A stretch of DNA of 64,000 nucleotides, from NCBI GenBank assembly GCA_019636555.1, contig JAHBXH010000001.1:2948928-3012927 (forward strand). The letters run 5' to 3'. The translations under genes were made by a program, and so were the position numbers. This stretch comes from Phycisphaeraceae bacterium. GTDB lineage: Bacteria; Planctomycetota; Phycisphaerae; Phycisphaerales; UBA1924. Of this stretch, positions 43,629 through 54,043 are shown one piece after another; the first letter of the stretch is position 1, and the number at the start of each line of letters is the position of its first letter. The notes beneath the pieces were generated by a model that did no database searches, was not told the origin of the DNA, and saw only the letters and a list, made by a program, of their open reading frames with translations.

Positions 43629-44687
43629 TTGGAAACCCCGAAAACCAGCGGAAATCCCGGAATCGGATCGGCTTCAGACCCGTCAACCGAGGCCTCTCTC
43701 TATCTCCATCCGCAGACCCTCGCCCGACTTTCGAGCTTCGAGCTCCGGGCCAAGATGATCGTGGAAGGGCTTTCAAGCGGTCAACATCGGTCGCCTTACC
43801 AAGGTTTCTCCGTCGAATTCGCTCAGCACCGTCCATATTCGCCGGGGGATGACCTTCGCCATCTCGATTGGAAGGTGTTCGCCCGCTCGGACAAACTGCA
43901 TCTCAAGCAGTATCAGCAGGAGACAAACTTCGACCTGATCGTGATGGTCGATTGCTCCGGCTCGATGTCGTTCGGAAGCAGATTGTTCGCCGAGGCCTCG
44001 GGAGCGGGAAGAAGAAACAGCCCGGACGGCCGGACGCACTGGAGCAAGTTCGATCACGCGACGGCACTCGCCGCGGCACTTTCGTACATCACGCTGCGCC
44101 AGGGCGATCGCGTCGGGCTGGAAATGTTCGATGAGCGCGTGCGCCTGGTGCTCAAGCGTTCCAGCAGTCAGGGAACGTGGCGCCAGATCGTGAGCGCGCT
44201 CTCATCGCACCCCGCGCGACGCTCGCACCCCGGCGCAGAAGACTCGACGAGCCGACCGAGCGATCTGCGACGTGCGATCGACGAGACCTTTGCTCAGATC
44301 ACCAACCGCTGCATACTCGCGATCGTCAGCGACTTTTTCATGGACATCGACACGATCAAGGATGCGCTTGCTCGCACTCGGCATGCACAGGCCGACGTGA
44401 TGGCGTTTCAGATTATGGACGAAGCGGAGCTGGACTTCGATCTCCGCGAGAACGCCGGAGGTGTGCTGCTCGAAGGGCTCGAAGGCGAATCAACTCTTCG
44501 GATCGATCCGCGCGCGATCCGAAAGGGCTATCTCGAGGCGCTCCACGAGCACAACGCCAAACTCCGGGCGCTCCTGCGCGGCATGGGGTACGACTACACA
44601 CTGGTCAACACGCACGAGTTCCTAGGACCGGCACTCGCCTCGTTTGTTTCTCGTCGCAATGCGCAGATCAAGAGGCACCTGGCATGA
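43629..44687 (+). CDS. DUF58 family protein (Bat-like operon, first gene)
   Basis: The 352-residue soluble protein has DUF58 hallmarks: SPYQGFSVEFAQHRPYSPGDDLRHLDWKVFARSDKL (split here as SPYQGFSVEF, then SPGDDLRHLDW), followed by a von Willebrand-like core with VMVDCSGSM (MIDAS-like DxSGS). In many bacteria DUF58 follows a MoxR AAA ATPase and precedes BatA/BatB proteins. The start is TTG at 43629 with GGGAGG 11 bases upstream; no nearer in-frame ATG fits. No MoxR gene adjoins it in this window. Confidence 0.88.
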   Translation: METPKTSGNPGIGSASDPSTEASLYLHPQTLARLSSFELRAKMIVEGLSSGQHRSPYQGFSVEFAQHRPYSPGDDLRHLDWKVFARSDKLHLKQYQQETNFDLIVMVDCSGSMSFGSRLFAEASGAGRRNSPDGRTHWSKFDHATALAAALSYITLRQGDRVGLEMFDERVRLVLKRSSSQGTWRQIVSALSSHPARRSHPGAEDSTSRPSDLRRAIDETFAQITNRCILAIVSDFFMDIDTIKDALARTRHAQADVMAFQIMDEAELDFDLRENAGGVLLEGLEGESTLRIDPRAIRKGYLEALHEHNAKLRALLRGMGYDYTLVNTHEFLGPALASFVSRRNAQIKRHLA

Positions 44688-44748
44688 AACAGCCCGAGGC
44701 CCCACGCCCCCACGCTTCACCGACCGTACGGATTGAATCGCCCGACGC

Positions 44749-47052
44749 ATGACGTTTCTCAATCCAACTCTGGCGATGGCGGCGCTCGCGTGCATCGCGG
44801 CGCCGATCATCATCCACCTGCTCTTCCGCCGGAAACGAAAGCCGCTGGAATGGGGAGCGATGAAATTCGTGCTGGAAGCGTTCAGGCGGCACAAGCGCAG
44901 GCTCCGGCTCGAACAGATCCTTCTGCTGGCGGCCCGGACTCTCGCGGTGCTCTGTCTGGCTCTGGCGGTTGGAAGACCGCTGTTTTCGGGCGCGAGTGCC
45001 GCCGACAGCAGACGGCCCCGCGATCTGACCATCGTGATCGATAACAGCCTCGCGTCGCAAGCGCGTGCGCCCGAGGCAGGAAGCGCGACCGAACTCGACT
45101 CGCAAAAGCAGCGCGCGGCGCACTTGCTGGAGGAACTGGATGCGGGACGGGGCGACCGCGCGACGATCGTTACGCTCGCATCGCCTGCGGAGAAGCTTCT
45201 CGCGGAACCATCCGGTGACCTCACCGGCGTTCGGCGCGTACTCGACCTGATCGAACCGGCCGACTCGGGCGCCGATTTTTCGGGGGCCGCGGCTCTGGCG
45301 CGCGACAATTCGTCCGGGGACTCTTCACGAGAAAAAACCGTTGCCTTGCTCTCGCCACTGCGAGCCGGGAGTATCGACCTCTCGCGCGAAACGCCCGAAC
45401 GCGATGTCGCGAACGAGACCGTCGGGGCTGATACACGGCTGACGCTCGTCGCGTCGCCCCCTTCGGACGACTCGGTCGAGAACGTCGCGATCACAGGACT
45501 CGAACCCCTGCGTTCGATGCTCCTGCGGACCGGTCAAATTACGTCGACTCAGCAGGCTCGCGTTTCCCTGCGACGATTCGGGCGAGGGATCGATCGCCCG
45601 GCATCCGTCCAGCTACGGCTACGCGTGACAGACGGGCGCGACGGTGATGACGAGCAATCATGGACAAAAACGCCGGTGCGCTTTGCCGCCGGCGAAGACG
45701 CCGTGACCGTACTCGCCCCTGTCGCGATGCCGGCAACAAAGGATGAAGCGATCCCGACCGCGTCGTGGATTGAAGGCAGAATCGATGATGATGCGATCAC
45801 GAGCGACAATGTCTTCCGGCGTCCCTGGAAAGTTCGGGAGCAACTCCGTATCGCGCTGATCGCGCCTGTCGAAGCCCGCGACGGCACAACCGGCCCAGCC
45901 GGATATTCGGCCGCCGACTGGCTCACGCTCGCGCTCGCGCCGACCGCTTCGACTCAGGGTGTGGATCTCGGATCTGAGAACGACCCGATCCGGATCAGCC
46001 GGATTGATCCGGGCCGGCTGACTGGACAAGCGCTCGGTGCGATCGACGCGGCATTCGTCGTCCGGCCCGATCTCGTCGACGGTGCCTCGTGGCCGCTCAT
46101 CGCCGACTTTGCCCGCAAGGGCGGGCTCGTCGTTGTTTGCCCTGCACCGCAGACCGGTGTGCAGCGCTGGACGGATGAATTTGTCAAGGCCATGGGTTTC
46201 GGCTGGATCTTCGAGCGCGAGGTGATCGAGTTCAAGGACCCGCGCCCGCTGGGAGGCGCGAATGCCGATCAGGCCATCATCGGAGCCTTGGGAGCCGATT
46301 TGACCGAACTCACTCGGCCCGTGGTCGCGACGCGGCTTCTCGGTGTGGATCTCAAGGGCGACGGTTCGTGGCTGCTCCGACTAAATGATCACCGACCGCT
46401 GCTCGCCTCCGCGCGTCCGATCGCGACGGGCGCCGCCGGCAAGGGACTCATCGTCGTTTTCTTCGTTTCGCCCGAATTGAGCTGGACAAATCTGCCGGCG
46501 ATGCCGTTGATGGTGCCTCTGATTCAGGAAATCGTGCGTCAGGGAGTGGGCATCGCTTCGGGGTCGATAGATCTGGTCGCGGGCGCGGCGCTCGAATCTC
46601 CCGACGAACTTCGAGCCATTGAGTCCAAGGATGGCGCGATCGTCCCGACCATCGCCAAACGCTCCGGAATCTGGCGCAGAGTGGATGATCGGGGAGTGAC
46701 AAAGGACGTAATCGCCGTCAACGTCGACACTCGCGGGTCAAGCACCACGACACAGCCCAGGGCGGCACTGGAGTCGTTTCTTCGCAAGTGGATGCGCACG
46801 CGCGACTTTGCATGGGCGGCGACAAACTCTCAGTCCCCCGGCGCACCGATCATGCTCAGCGGCTCTCGTCGCACACCCCCAATCGATCTTCCTCTCTTGC
46901 TCGCGGGCCTCTTGCTCCTCATGGTTGATGTGGTCTTCTCACGTCTCTTCAGCCACGCAACCGTTCGAGCAGACCGTCTCGATCGCCCTGCGTTGCCGCA
47001 ATCCGCCCAAGACCAGCCTTCCACAGATCAGATCCGCGAGGTGGCGGCGTGA
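44749..47052 (+). CDS. BatA-like membrane protein with degenerate VWA domain
   Basis: The N-terminus has the two-helix BatA module (LNPTLAMAALACIAAPIIIHLLFRRKRK, here residues 4-31, and a second helix at 63-80). The following VWA-like region starts DLTIVIDNSLASQ, where the DxSxS motif is incomplete. A long extracytoplasmic beta-rich part follows, with VVVCPAPQTGV, and a final membrane helix (near 715-735). It resembles proteins that flank DUF58 in planctomycetes. The stop overlaps the next gene's GTG start by 4 bp. Confidence 0.82.
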   Translation: MTFLNPTLAMAALACIAAPIIIHLLFRRKRKPLEWGAMKFVLEAFRRHKRRLRLEQILLLAARTLAVLCLALAVGRPLFSGASAADSRRPRDLTIVIDNSLASQARAPEAGSATELDSQKQRAAHLLEELDAGRGDRATIVTLASPAEKLLAEPSGDLTGVRRVLDLIEPADSGADFSGAAALARDNSSGDSSREKTVALLSPLRAGSIDLSRETPERDVANETVGADTRLTLVASPPSDDSVENVAITGLEPLRSMLLRTGQITSTQQARVSLRRFGRGIDRPASVQLRLRVTDGRDGDDEQSWTKTPVRFAAGEDAVTVLAPVAMPATKDEAIPTASWIEGRIDDDAITSDNVFRRPWKVREQLRIALIAPVEARDGTTGPAGYSAADWLTLALAPTASTQGVDLGSENDPIRISRIDPGRLTGQALGAIDAAFVVRPDLVDGASWPLIADFARKGGLVVVCPAPQTGVQRWTDEFVKAMGFGWIFEREVIEFKDPRPLGGANADQAIIGALGADLTELTRPVVATRLLGVDLKGDGSWLLRLNDHRPLLASARPIATGAAGKGLIVVFFVSPELSWTNLPAMPLMVPLIQEIVRQGVGIASGSIDLVAGAALESPDELRAIESKDGAIVPTIAKRSGIWRRVDDRGVTKDVIAVNVDTRGSSTTTQPRAALESFLRKWMRTRDFAWAATNSQSPGAPIMLSGSRRTPPIDLPLLLAGLLLLMVDVVFSRLFSHATVRADRLDRPALPQSAQDQPSTDQIREVAA

Positions 47053-49403
47053 ACGATCTGATCACAAGACTCTTCGCGCTGAAGACACTTCGACCCGGCG
47101 ATCCTGGCGTCGCGCTCGAATGGATACGTCCGATTCCCGCCTGGGGATGGACCCTCGTGCTGGCAGGGGCCGTTGCGCTTGCCTGGTGGGGCTACCGCCG
47201 ACTCGAGGGAACTATCAATCGCCGCGCGATTCTGGCGACACTGCGAGGGCTCTCGCTGGTGCTGGTGACCGCGATGATTTCGGGGCCGCGTCTCGTCAAG
47301 ACCGAAGAGACGGTGGAAAAGGACTGGGTCGTTGTACTCGCCGATCGCTCGCAGTCGATGGAAGTCGCGGACGTTGACGGCAAGTCGCGCGACGATCAAT
47401 TGCGCCATGCCGTCGAGGAAACCAAAAAAGCCCTCGCCAAGCTCGATCCGGAGCGAAATGTGCTTTGGCTCGGGTTCGACGCGCGGACCTTTGATCTTCC
47501 TCCGGACGCGAGCACTCTGCCGCCCCCCGACGGGACGCGCACCCTGATCGCTGCGGCACTCGAACAGACACTTCGGCGCGCCGCCTCCAAACCGCTGAGC
47601 GGCATTGTGCTGGTCAGCGACGGGCGCAGCGCCGACGAGCCGTCGCGATCGCTGCTCCGACAGCTTCAAGGACGGCAGGTTCCCGTGTTTTCAGTGGCGC
47701 TCGGCAGCGACGAGCCTCCGACTCGCATCTCGCTCAAGAGGGTCACCGCACCGTCGGTTGCGTTTGTCGGAGACTTTGTCCCGGTCACGGTCGATCTGGA
47801 AGCGATCGGAAAGCCGGAGGCATTGCGGGGCTCGAAGATCGACCTCATCGACGAAGCGACCGGCAAGCTGCTCGACAGCCGACCGGTCCCTGAGAGTGCG
47901 GGCACAACAGGCAACGCCACGCTCACCATGATGACTCGCCCGGGGAACGCTCAGGAATTCCGTTGGGTGGTGAAACCCGTTCTTCCCGAAGGAAACGGCC
48001 CGACCGCTGCGACCAAGAACGACGAGTATTCGATCGGGCTGCGCGTCTTGGATCGGCCCGTGCGCGTCGCGCTCTTCGACGGCTACCCGCGCTGGGAGTA
48101 CCGATACCTCAAGAACCTGCTGCTGCGCGAGCGCTCCATCCGGTCGAGCGCCCTCATTCTCTCCTCCGATCGACGCTATCTGCAGGAAGGCACCGATCCA
48201 CTCGCTTCGATTCCACGAACACGAGAAGAGTGGCTGCCGTTCGATGTCATCGTGATGGGCGATGTCCGATCCGAGCTCTTCAGCGCCGAACAACTCGCCC
48301 AGATCAAGGAGCTTGTCGCGGTCAAGGGCGCCGGATTGCTCTGGATAGCCGGACCCAACTCAACCCCTCAGACCTGGCGGAATACTCCCCTCGCCGACCT
48401 GCTTCCGTTCGCGCTCGATGACGGCTCTTCGGGCGCGAGAACATTCGCTGAATCAGTGCTCGTCTCGCCCGCGCCGGCCGCGGAGCGCCTCGGTGTGCTA
48501 CGGCTCGGCGAAGAGGGCTCGCAAGCATGGCCCGAGATCCTGAGCGATGTGAGCGCGGGCTGGAATGCTCTGCGATACGCCCAGCTCATCGACCCCAAGC
48601 AGCTCAAACCCGCGGCGGAAGTTCTCGCGGTGGCGAGCCCGTCGTCCGGCCCGATCGGAAGTTCGGGAGCGATGCCGCTGGTCATCACGATGCGCTACGG
48701 AGCCGGACGCGTGTTGTACGTCGCGACGGATGAAATCTGGCGCTGGCGATACGGTCGTGGCGAGACTTTGCCGGAACGCTTCTGGCTCCCGCTCGTTCGC
48801 CTGCTCGCGCGCGAAAGTCTCTCCCGGAGCGGGCAGCAAGCCATTCTCGACGCAACTCCCGAACGCGCGACCGTGGACCAGTCAGTACAGATTTCCGTGC
48901 GCTTGCTCGATCAATCTCTGCTGAACACCCGGCCAGTCTCTTTAACCGTTCGCGCCAAGCCTGAGTCTTCGAGCGACATCGGAGAGCAAAGCATCACCCT
49001 TCGTCCGCAGGAGAGCAACCGAGGCGTAGGCGAAGCGCCGAGCGGGCTTTACACCGGCAGCTGGACATTCGCGGAAGCGGGCGACTACACCATCAGGCCC
49101 GTCGACGCGATTCTCTCGGGGCTAGGTCTGAGCGCCAAAGTGGAGGTTCGGGCACGCGACGACGAAATGCGCGAACCTGCGGCGGATCATGTCCTGCTCG
49201 CGGAGATCGCCGACGCGACCGCAGGCCGCGTGCTCCGGACGGATGAAATCGGCCAGCTGACTGAATTGCTTCCAAACCGTCAGGTGCGCACCGCCGGCGA
49301 AACGTTGTCCGAGCCGCTTTGGGACAAACCCATCGTCTGGACGCTGTTGATCCTCCTGCTCAGTCTGGAGTGGATCGGCAGGCGACTCATCCGGCTCGCC
49401 TAG
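47049..49403 (+). CDS. VWA/glutamine-amidotransferase-like membrane protein
   Basis: The 784-residue protein has membrane helices at about 30-48 and 60-80, a VWA domain with a complete MIDAS-like DRSQSM (VVLADRSQSMEV), a beta-rich middle with VTAPSVAFVGDFVPVTVD, and a class I glutamine amidotransferase-like region around 330-450 (RVALFDGYPRWEYRYLKN, then LLWIAGPNS). One C-terminal helix precedes the stop. The start is GTG at 47049, overlapping batA by 4 bp. A role in a membrane chaperone-like complex is inferred from the operon. Confidence 0.84.
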   Translation: MNDLITRLFALKTLRPGDPGVALEWIRPIPAWGWTLVLAGAVALAWWGYRRLEGTINRRAILATLRGLSLVLVTAMISGPRLVKTEETVEKDWVVVLADRSQSMEVADVDGKSRDDQLRHAVEETKKALAKLDPERNVLWLGFDARTFDLPPDASTLPPPDGTRTLIAAALEQTLRRAASKPLSGIVLVSDGRSADEPSRSLLRQLQGRQVPVFSVALGSDEPPTRISLKRVTAPSVAFVGDFVPVTVDLEAIGKPEALRGSKIDLIDEATGKLLDSRPVPESAGTTGNATLTMMTRPGNAQEFRWVVKPVLPEGNGPTAATKNDEYSIGLRVLDRPVRVALFDGYPRWEYRYLKNLLLRERSIRSSALILSSDRRYLQEGTDPLASIPRTREEWLPFDVIVMGDVRSELFSAEQLAQIKELVAVKGAGLLWIAGPNSTPQTWRNTPLADLLPFALDDGSSGARTFAESVLVSPAPAAERLGVLRLGEEGSQAWPEILSDVSAGWNALRYAQLIDPKQLKPAAEVLAVASPSSGPIGSSGAMPLVITMRYGAGRVLYVATDEIWRWRYGRGETLPERFWLPLVRLLARESLSRSGQQAILDATPERATVDQSVQISVRLLDQSLLNTRPVSLTVRAKPESSSDIGEQSITLRPQESNRGVGEAPSGLYTGSWTFAEAGDYTIRPVDAILSGLGLSAKVEVRARDDEMREPAADHVLLAEIADATAGRVLRTDEIGQLTELLPNRQVRTAGETLSEPLWDKPIVWTLLILLLSLEWIGRRLIRLA

Positions 49404-49622
49404 GTCCCTCTCCCCGCCAGCCTCTCCGGGCCTCTGGACGCCGGCGGCTTGATTGGGCGCAAACAGTGCTGGAACCCGAATCTCCTCCGCACCGATCCCG
49501 GTATTCACCGTACAGTCTTGCGGCAGATCGTTCGAAAGTGGTTATTGGGAGCGTGCTCGCGATGGCCCGAACCTGACCGTGCGGGGTTGCGCTCCAGATT
49601 GCGATTGAGTTCCTGAAGCGCC
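49404..49622. other. Longest internal gap of the Bat-like operon
   Basis: 219 bp separate the VWA gene from the DUF4175-like gene, in contrast to the 4-bp overlaps elsewhere. TTGCGG followed 18 bp later by TTATTG (about 49525-49554) is a weak sigma-70-like pair. The gap may therefore hold a secondary promoter. No gene is visible in it. Confidence 0.35.
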
Positions 49623-52600
49623 ATGAACCATGAGCCCGGCACGCCAGCCTCCGTTCCGGCTCCCTCGCCCGTTGCGGGCGTGGCGAAGGCGATCGCCCCT
49701 TCGCTCGCCGCGCTCCGATGGCGAATCCGGCTCTGGTTGATCGTTGATCGGGCGAGCACTCTGCTCGGTTCGGGGTTAGCGGTCTGTCTCGCGGCGGGTC
49801 TTTTCGATTACCTGATCCGAATGCCTCGCGCAATGCGCTGTGCGCTCTGGCTCATCGGAGTCGCGCTGATTCTCGGCGCGATCCGCAGGTACGTTTTGCC
49901 TGCGATTCGGTTTCGTCCGTCGCTCACGGATTTGGCGCTCCGGATCGAGCAGACACCGGCGGGTCGGGAAGCCGGGCTGCGCGATGTACTGGCGGCCGGC
50001 CACGAGTTCAACATCGCACAAGCCGGACCGGGCGCGAGTTTGCGCCGGCAGATTGCTTCGATGGCGTCGGGTCTTTTTTCCGACCTGCGCATTGGCACCG
50101 TGCTGCGACCGGTGGGCGGCGCGAGGCGCGGGTTAACGCTCTTGATGCTCACGGTTGCCGTGCTTGCTGCCGTGGTGTCTCTCGCGCCCGTGATGACTCT
50201 GCTGGGCGCCAAGCGAACGCTGCTCCCGTGGACCGATGCGCAGTGGCCAAGCCGAACGGCACTCTTCGACGCGACCGCGGAGCGCGCCCACGCTCTCACA
50301 GCGGCGCTGCCGATGCGCGCCGTCTTGACGCGCACCAACCGGTCTCCAGGGCAAACGCGCGTCGAACTAAAATATCGATTGATCGATGGCGAACGGATCG
50401 GCGAGTTACAAACCGCGTTGTTGACGCCGCAGGGCGTGAAGCGCGATCGCGAGGTGCATGGAGAGGTGTACGAGCGATTGCTCGAGCCGCGTGCCCTCGC
50501 AGAAGCCACGGGCGGAGTGTCCTCCAAAGCTGATCGGCGGCTGGAGTACTGGTTCGAGACGAGCGACGCTCGCACGGAGTCGGCCATCATTCAACTTGTC
50601 GAGCCGCCCGCGGTGACGCGGCTGCGTGTCACGGTCGAGCCTCCAAGCTATGCCGCCACCGCAATCGGAAGCGAATCCGGGTTCGTCAGCGGAACGAAAG
50701 ACTTGGGCCCGGGGAAGCCCGAAGCCCCGGCGGTTGCACCGGTTTTGCAGGGCTCGCGCGTGGGTGTTGAGTTCACGCTCAACAAGGAGATCCCGCTTCC
50801 GATGTCAGCGTCGGGAGCAGAAGCAAACGCGTTCGCGACCAAGCTGATGCAGGGAACTACTCCGCCGGCGGATCTTGAGATACAGCGGCTGGAGAACGGC
50901 TTCCGGCTGAACTGGCTCGCTCAGGAGACCACCCGATTCGGGGCGCTTCTCGAGGACTCCTTCGGCATCAAGAGTCAGGATCCCTCGGCGGTTGGCCTTG
51001 TCGTCGTGCCGGATCGTCCGCCCACGCTGAGCGTGCTCAAACCCGCACAGGATGAATCGGTGCTGGCGTCGGCCGTTATCGACGTGGTGGGTGAAGCCCG
51101 CGACGATGTGGCGCTTGCGTGGCTGACGCTCGAGGCCCGCGTGCTTGCGGCGCGATCCGATTCACCCGGCGCGCCGCCGGAGCCCCGCGGCCAACCGGTG
51201 GAAATCGCGAGTTGGAAAGCGGAAACCGACGTTGCCAGTCTGCACGAGGCGCGCGCGGAGACCACCATCGAACTCGGCTCGTTCGACGTGAAACCAGGAG
51301 ATGAAATCCATCTTTACGCCGTCGGCAAGGACAATTTCGCGCTCGACGGGCATACACGCGATCCGGTCCTGTCCGCGCCGCGCAAGCTCCGCATCATCGG
51401 CGAATCGCAGTTCATCGAGCAGATTCTCGCCGAACTCGGAACTCTCCGCTCCGCGGCTCAGCGCATCGATCAGGATGAGCAGAGGCTCCAGCGCCAGATC
51501 CCGAACCTCACCGAAAAGGGCGGCAGCGAGCGCGCCGCTCGAATGCGGAAAGACCAGCAGAGTCTCACAGAACGGATCACACCGCCCGCGGCACTCGTCG
51601 ATCGACTCACCGAGCGCGTAGATCGCAACGCGCTCGCCGATCGAACCCTCCGCCAGATGCTCGAAGAATCGCGGCGTCTGCTCGACGAAGCCGCCGACCG
51701 TTCCAGGGAAGCGTCCGACGCACTCGATCGCGCCCAGGCGATCGACCCGGACGCACCGGCGGACGCCTCCGAAACGGAGCAGGCTCGCCAAGCGCAATCC
51801 GCGGTGCGTGACGCGATGGCTCGTCTCGCGTCGGTGCTGGATCAGGGAAAGGACGGCTGGGCCACTCGGCGTGAAATCGAAAAGCTGCTCGAGGATCAAT
51901 CGCGACTCTCGGAACAGACACGTGATCTTGCAGAACAAACCGGCGGGAAGAAGCCGCAAGACCTGACCCCGGCGCAGCGGCAGGATCTCGATCGCCTCGC
52001 GCGCGCGCAGCAGGAGCTTTCCCTGCGCGCCCGCGCCGCAACCGACGCTCTCCAGGACCGCGCCGCGAAAACCCGATCGACCGATCCGGCGCAGGCCGAG
52101 GCGATGGAGCGTGCCGCCGAGCAGTCCTCGCGCGATCAGCTCGAAGAAACGATGCAGCAGGCGGCGAAGAGCGCGGGCGAAAACCAGACGGCCAGCGCCA
52201 ACGACTATCAGAAAAAATCGGAAGAGACGCTCCGAAAGATGATGGAGGAATTAGACAAGGGAACTCAGAAGAAGAATGAATCACTCCGCCGCATGCTCGC
52301 CGATCTCGTCGAGCAGATTGAAGACTTGATGATCCGCCAGTCGGCGGAGCTCGAGAAGCTGGCCGATTCCGCCAAGCTCGGCCCCAATGAGACCCTCGAT
52401 GGCGCCCAGATCCGATTGAATCAGGACACGATTTCCGTCGCGGATTCGGCCCGCAAGGGCGGTGCCGAGACTGCACAGGTCGCCGACGCCGTCGACGCCG
52501 GAGCGAGCGATCAAGCGTCGGCCGTGAAGAGCCTGCGTCTTTCGCCCGCCGATACGCCGGGTGCCGACCGCTGGGAGCGTTCCGCGCTTGCACACCTCAC

Positions 52601-53342
52601 CGACGCTCGCGATCTCGCGAAGAAACTGAGCGACGAGTCGAACCGACGCGAAACCGAGAAACAGCGCGAGGAGCTGCGCAAGGCCTACGACTCCGCCCTT
52701 CAGCAGCAGATCGCGATCCGCGCCGATTCTTCGGGCTTCATGGGGAAGGAGCTCTCGCGGCGTGACCGAGCCGCCGTTCGCTCGCTCGGAGATAAACAGG
52801 AAGAGCTGCGGATCCGCATCGCGGATCTCCAGACGCAGACGAAGGAGCTTGCCGAGGAAGGAGTCTTTCACTTCAGCCACAAGCGGCTCGATACGCTCAT
52901 GAATCGCGCCGCGAACGCATTAAGAGACGGCGTGGCGTCCAAGGGCGTCGACGCCGATCAAGCCGCGAGCGCCTCGCTCCTCCGCTCGCTCGTTGATGCG
53001 CTCTCGCAGCTGAAGAACGAACAGGACTTCCGTAACGCCCAGGGCGGGGCCGGCGGCGCCGGCGGACAACAAGGCGGGCCGCGTCCGGTCATCCCGCCGA
53101 TTGCCGAACTCCGGCTCTTGCGTGCGCTTCAGCAGGATGCCGCCGGGCGAACACGCGAAGCCGCGGAGCAGCCGGGTGATGTCGCGACGATCGTGGAGAT
53201 CGGACGCCTCCAGCGCGAGCTTGCGGATCAGGGAGAGGGCCTGATCAAGAAACTGTCGCAGCAGCAGGGTGGCGGCCCGAAGCCGCCGGGTCTCCCCGGC
53301 AAGCCCGTTGATCCAATCAGGCCGGGGGAGGGTCCGCAGTGA
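49623..53342 (+). CDS. DUF4175-like large coiled-coil membrane protein
   Basis: A 1239-residue protein. Residues 1-200 have a basic Arg-rich lead and three hydrophobic segments (near 45-65, 74-90 and 165-185). Beta-rich sequence follows (200-600) with PPTLSVLKPAQDESV, then a long highly charged coiled coil (about 610-1150, with many Gln, Glu, Arg and Asp residues), and a Gly/Gln/Pro-rich tail. This is the DUF4175 layout found in planctomycete Bat-like operons. The last four bases overlap the next start. It may span the envelope as a scaffold; no enzyme motif is visible. Confidence 0.8.
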   Translation: MNHEPGTPASVPAPSPVAGVAKAIAPSLAALRWRIRLWLIVDRASTLLGSGLAVCLAAGLFDYLIRMPRAMRCALWLIGVALILGAIRRYVLPAIRFRPSLTDLALRIEQTPAGREAGLRDVLAAGHEFNIAQAGPGASLRRQIASMASGLFSDLRIGTVLRPVGGARRGLTLLMLTVAVLAAVVSLAPVMTLLGAKRTLLPWTDAQWPSRTALFDATAERAHALTAALPMRAVLTRTNRSPGQTRVELKYRLIDGERIGELQTALLTPQGVKRDREVHGEVYERLLEPRALAEATGGVSSKADRRLEYWFETSDARTESAIIQLVEPPAVTRLRVTVEPPSYAATAIGSESGFVSGTKDLGPGKPEAPAVAPVLQGSRVGVEFTLNKEIPLPMSASGAEANAFATKLMQGTTPPADLEIQRLENGFRLNWLAQETTRFGALLEDSFGIKSQDPSAVGLVVVPDRPPTLSVLKPAQDESVLASAVIDVVGEARDDVALAWLTLEARVLAARSDSPGAPPEPRGQPVEIASWKAETDVASLHEARAETTIELGSFDVKPGDEIHLYAVGKDNFALDGHTRDPVLSAPRKLRIIGESQFIEQILAELGTLRSAAQRIDQDEQRLQRQIPNLTEKGGSERAARMRKDQQSLTERITPPAALVDRLTERVDRNALADRTLRQMLEESRRLLDEAADRSREASDALDRAQAIDPDAPADASETEQARQAQSAVRDAMARLASVLDQGKDGWATRREIEKLLEDQSRLSEQTRDLAEQTGGKKPQDLTPAQRQDLDRLARAQQELSLRARAATDALQDRAAKTRSTDPAQAEAMERAAEQSSRDQLEETMQQAAKSAGENQTASANDYQKKSEETLRKMMEELDKGTQKKNESLRRMLADLVEQIEDLMIRQSAELEKLADSAKLGPNETLDGAQIRLNQDTISVADSARKGGAETAQVADAVDAGASDQASAVKSLRLSPADTPGADRWERSALAHLTDARDLAKKLSDESNRRETEKQREELRKAYDSALQQQIAIRADSSGFMGKELSRRDRAAVRSLGDKQEELRIRIADLQTQTKELAEEGVFHFSHKRLDTLMNRAANALRDGVASKGVDADQAASASLLRSLVDALSQLKNEQDFRNAQGGAGGAGGQQGGPRPVIPPIAELRLLRALQQDAAGRTREAAEQPGDVATIVEIGRLQRELADQGEGLIKKLSQQQGGGPKPPGLPGKPVDPIRPGEGPQ

Positions 53343-54043
53343 ATCTCATCAAACCATTGCTGCTCATCGCGATCCTCTCTTGGCACGGGGCACATGCCGC
53401 ACCCGATACGCCCGCTCCAACGAAAGACGCCCCAAAGCAGCAGGCGAAGCCGCCTCAAAAGCCCGCGTCAGAGATTCCCGATCTCGATTCGCTGCTGGGG
53501 ACCAAGCCGGACAAGCAAGAAGCCAAACCCGATGCCGCCGATCCTTCAAAGCGAGAACTCGATCGCCAGTTGTCGCTGCAGGAACAGGCCGACGAATTCG
53601 CGAAGGCCGTGGAACTGATGAACGAAACGGCGGATCGCGTGGAAAACGACAACGACACGGGGCTCGCGACCCAGCGGCTTCAGGAAGACATTCTCACCCG
53701 ACTCGATCGGCTCATCAAGGCGGCGCAGCAGAACAGCTCGAGTCAATCGAAAGAGCAGCAGGATCAGGACAAGGATCAACAGAAGAACAAGAACATGCGT
53801 CAGCAGTCGCAAGCGCAGTCGAAGCAGGCCGCGACAAACAACCCCGCCGACCGGGCAGACGGCCCAGATCGGGAAGACGGCGCCCTCGGCTCCCCTCCCG
53901 CAGCGCCTCCCGCCTCGTGGGGAGACCTGCCCGCCCACGTGCGTGACGCTCTGCTTCAGGGCTTTTCCGACAAATTCAGTTCGATGTATCAGAACATGAC
54001 CGAGTCGTACTACCGCAGACTGGCTGAAGAAAAGAAGAAATGA
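53339..54043 (+). CDS. Secreted Gln/Asp/Lys-rich hypothetical protein
   Basis: The 234-residue product has a signal peptide (LLLIAILSWHGAHA) and a long polar, probably disordered or coiled-coil body with SSSQSKEQQDQDKDQQKNKN, ending in a folded-looking C-terminal segment (LPAHVRDALLQGFSDKFSSMYQNM). It starts with GTG inside the stop of the DUF4175-like gene and overlaps the next gene by 4 bp. The composition suggests a linker or partner of the coiled-coil protein. Family unknown. Confidence 0.72.
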   Translation: MNLIKPLLLIAILSWHGAHAAPDTPAPTKDAPKQQAKPPQKPASEIPDLDSLLGTKPDKQEAKPDAADPSKRELDRQLSLQEQADEFAKAVELMNETADRVENDNDTGLATQRLQEDILTRLDRLIKAAQQNSSSQSKEQQDQDKDQQKNKNMRQQSQAQSKQAATNNPADRADGPDREDGALGSPPAAPPASWGDLPAHVRDALLQGFSDKFSSMYQNMTESYYRRLAEEKKK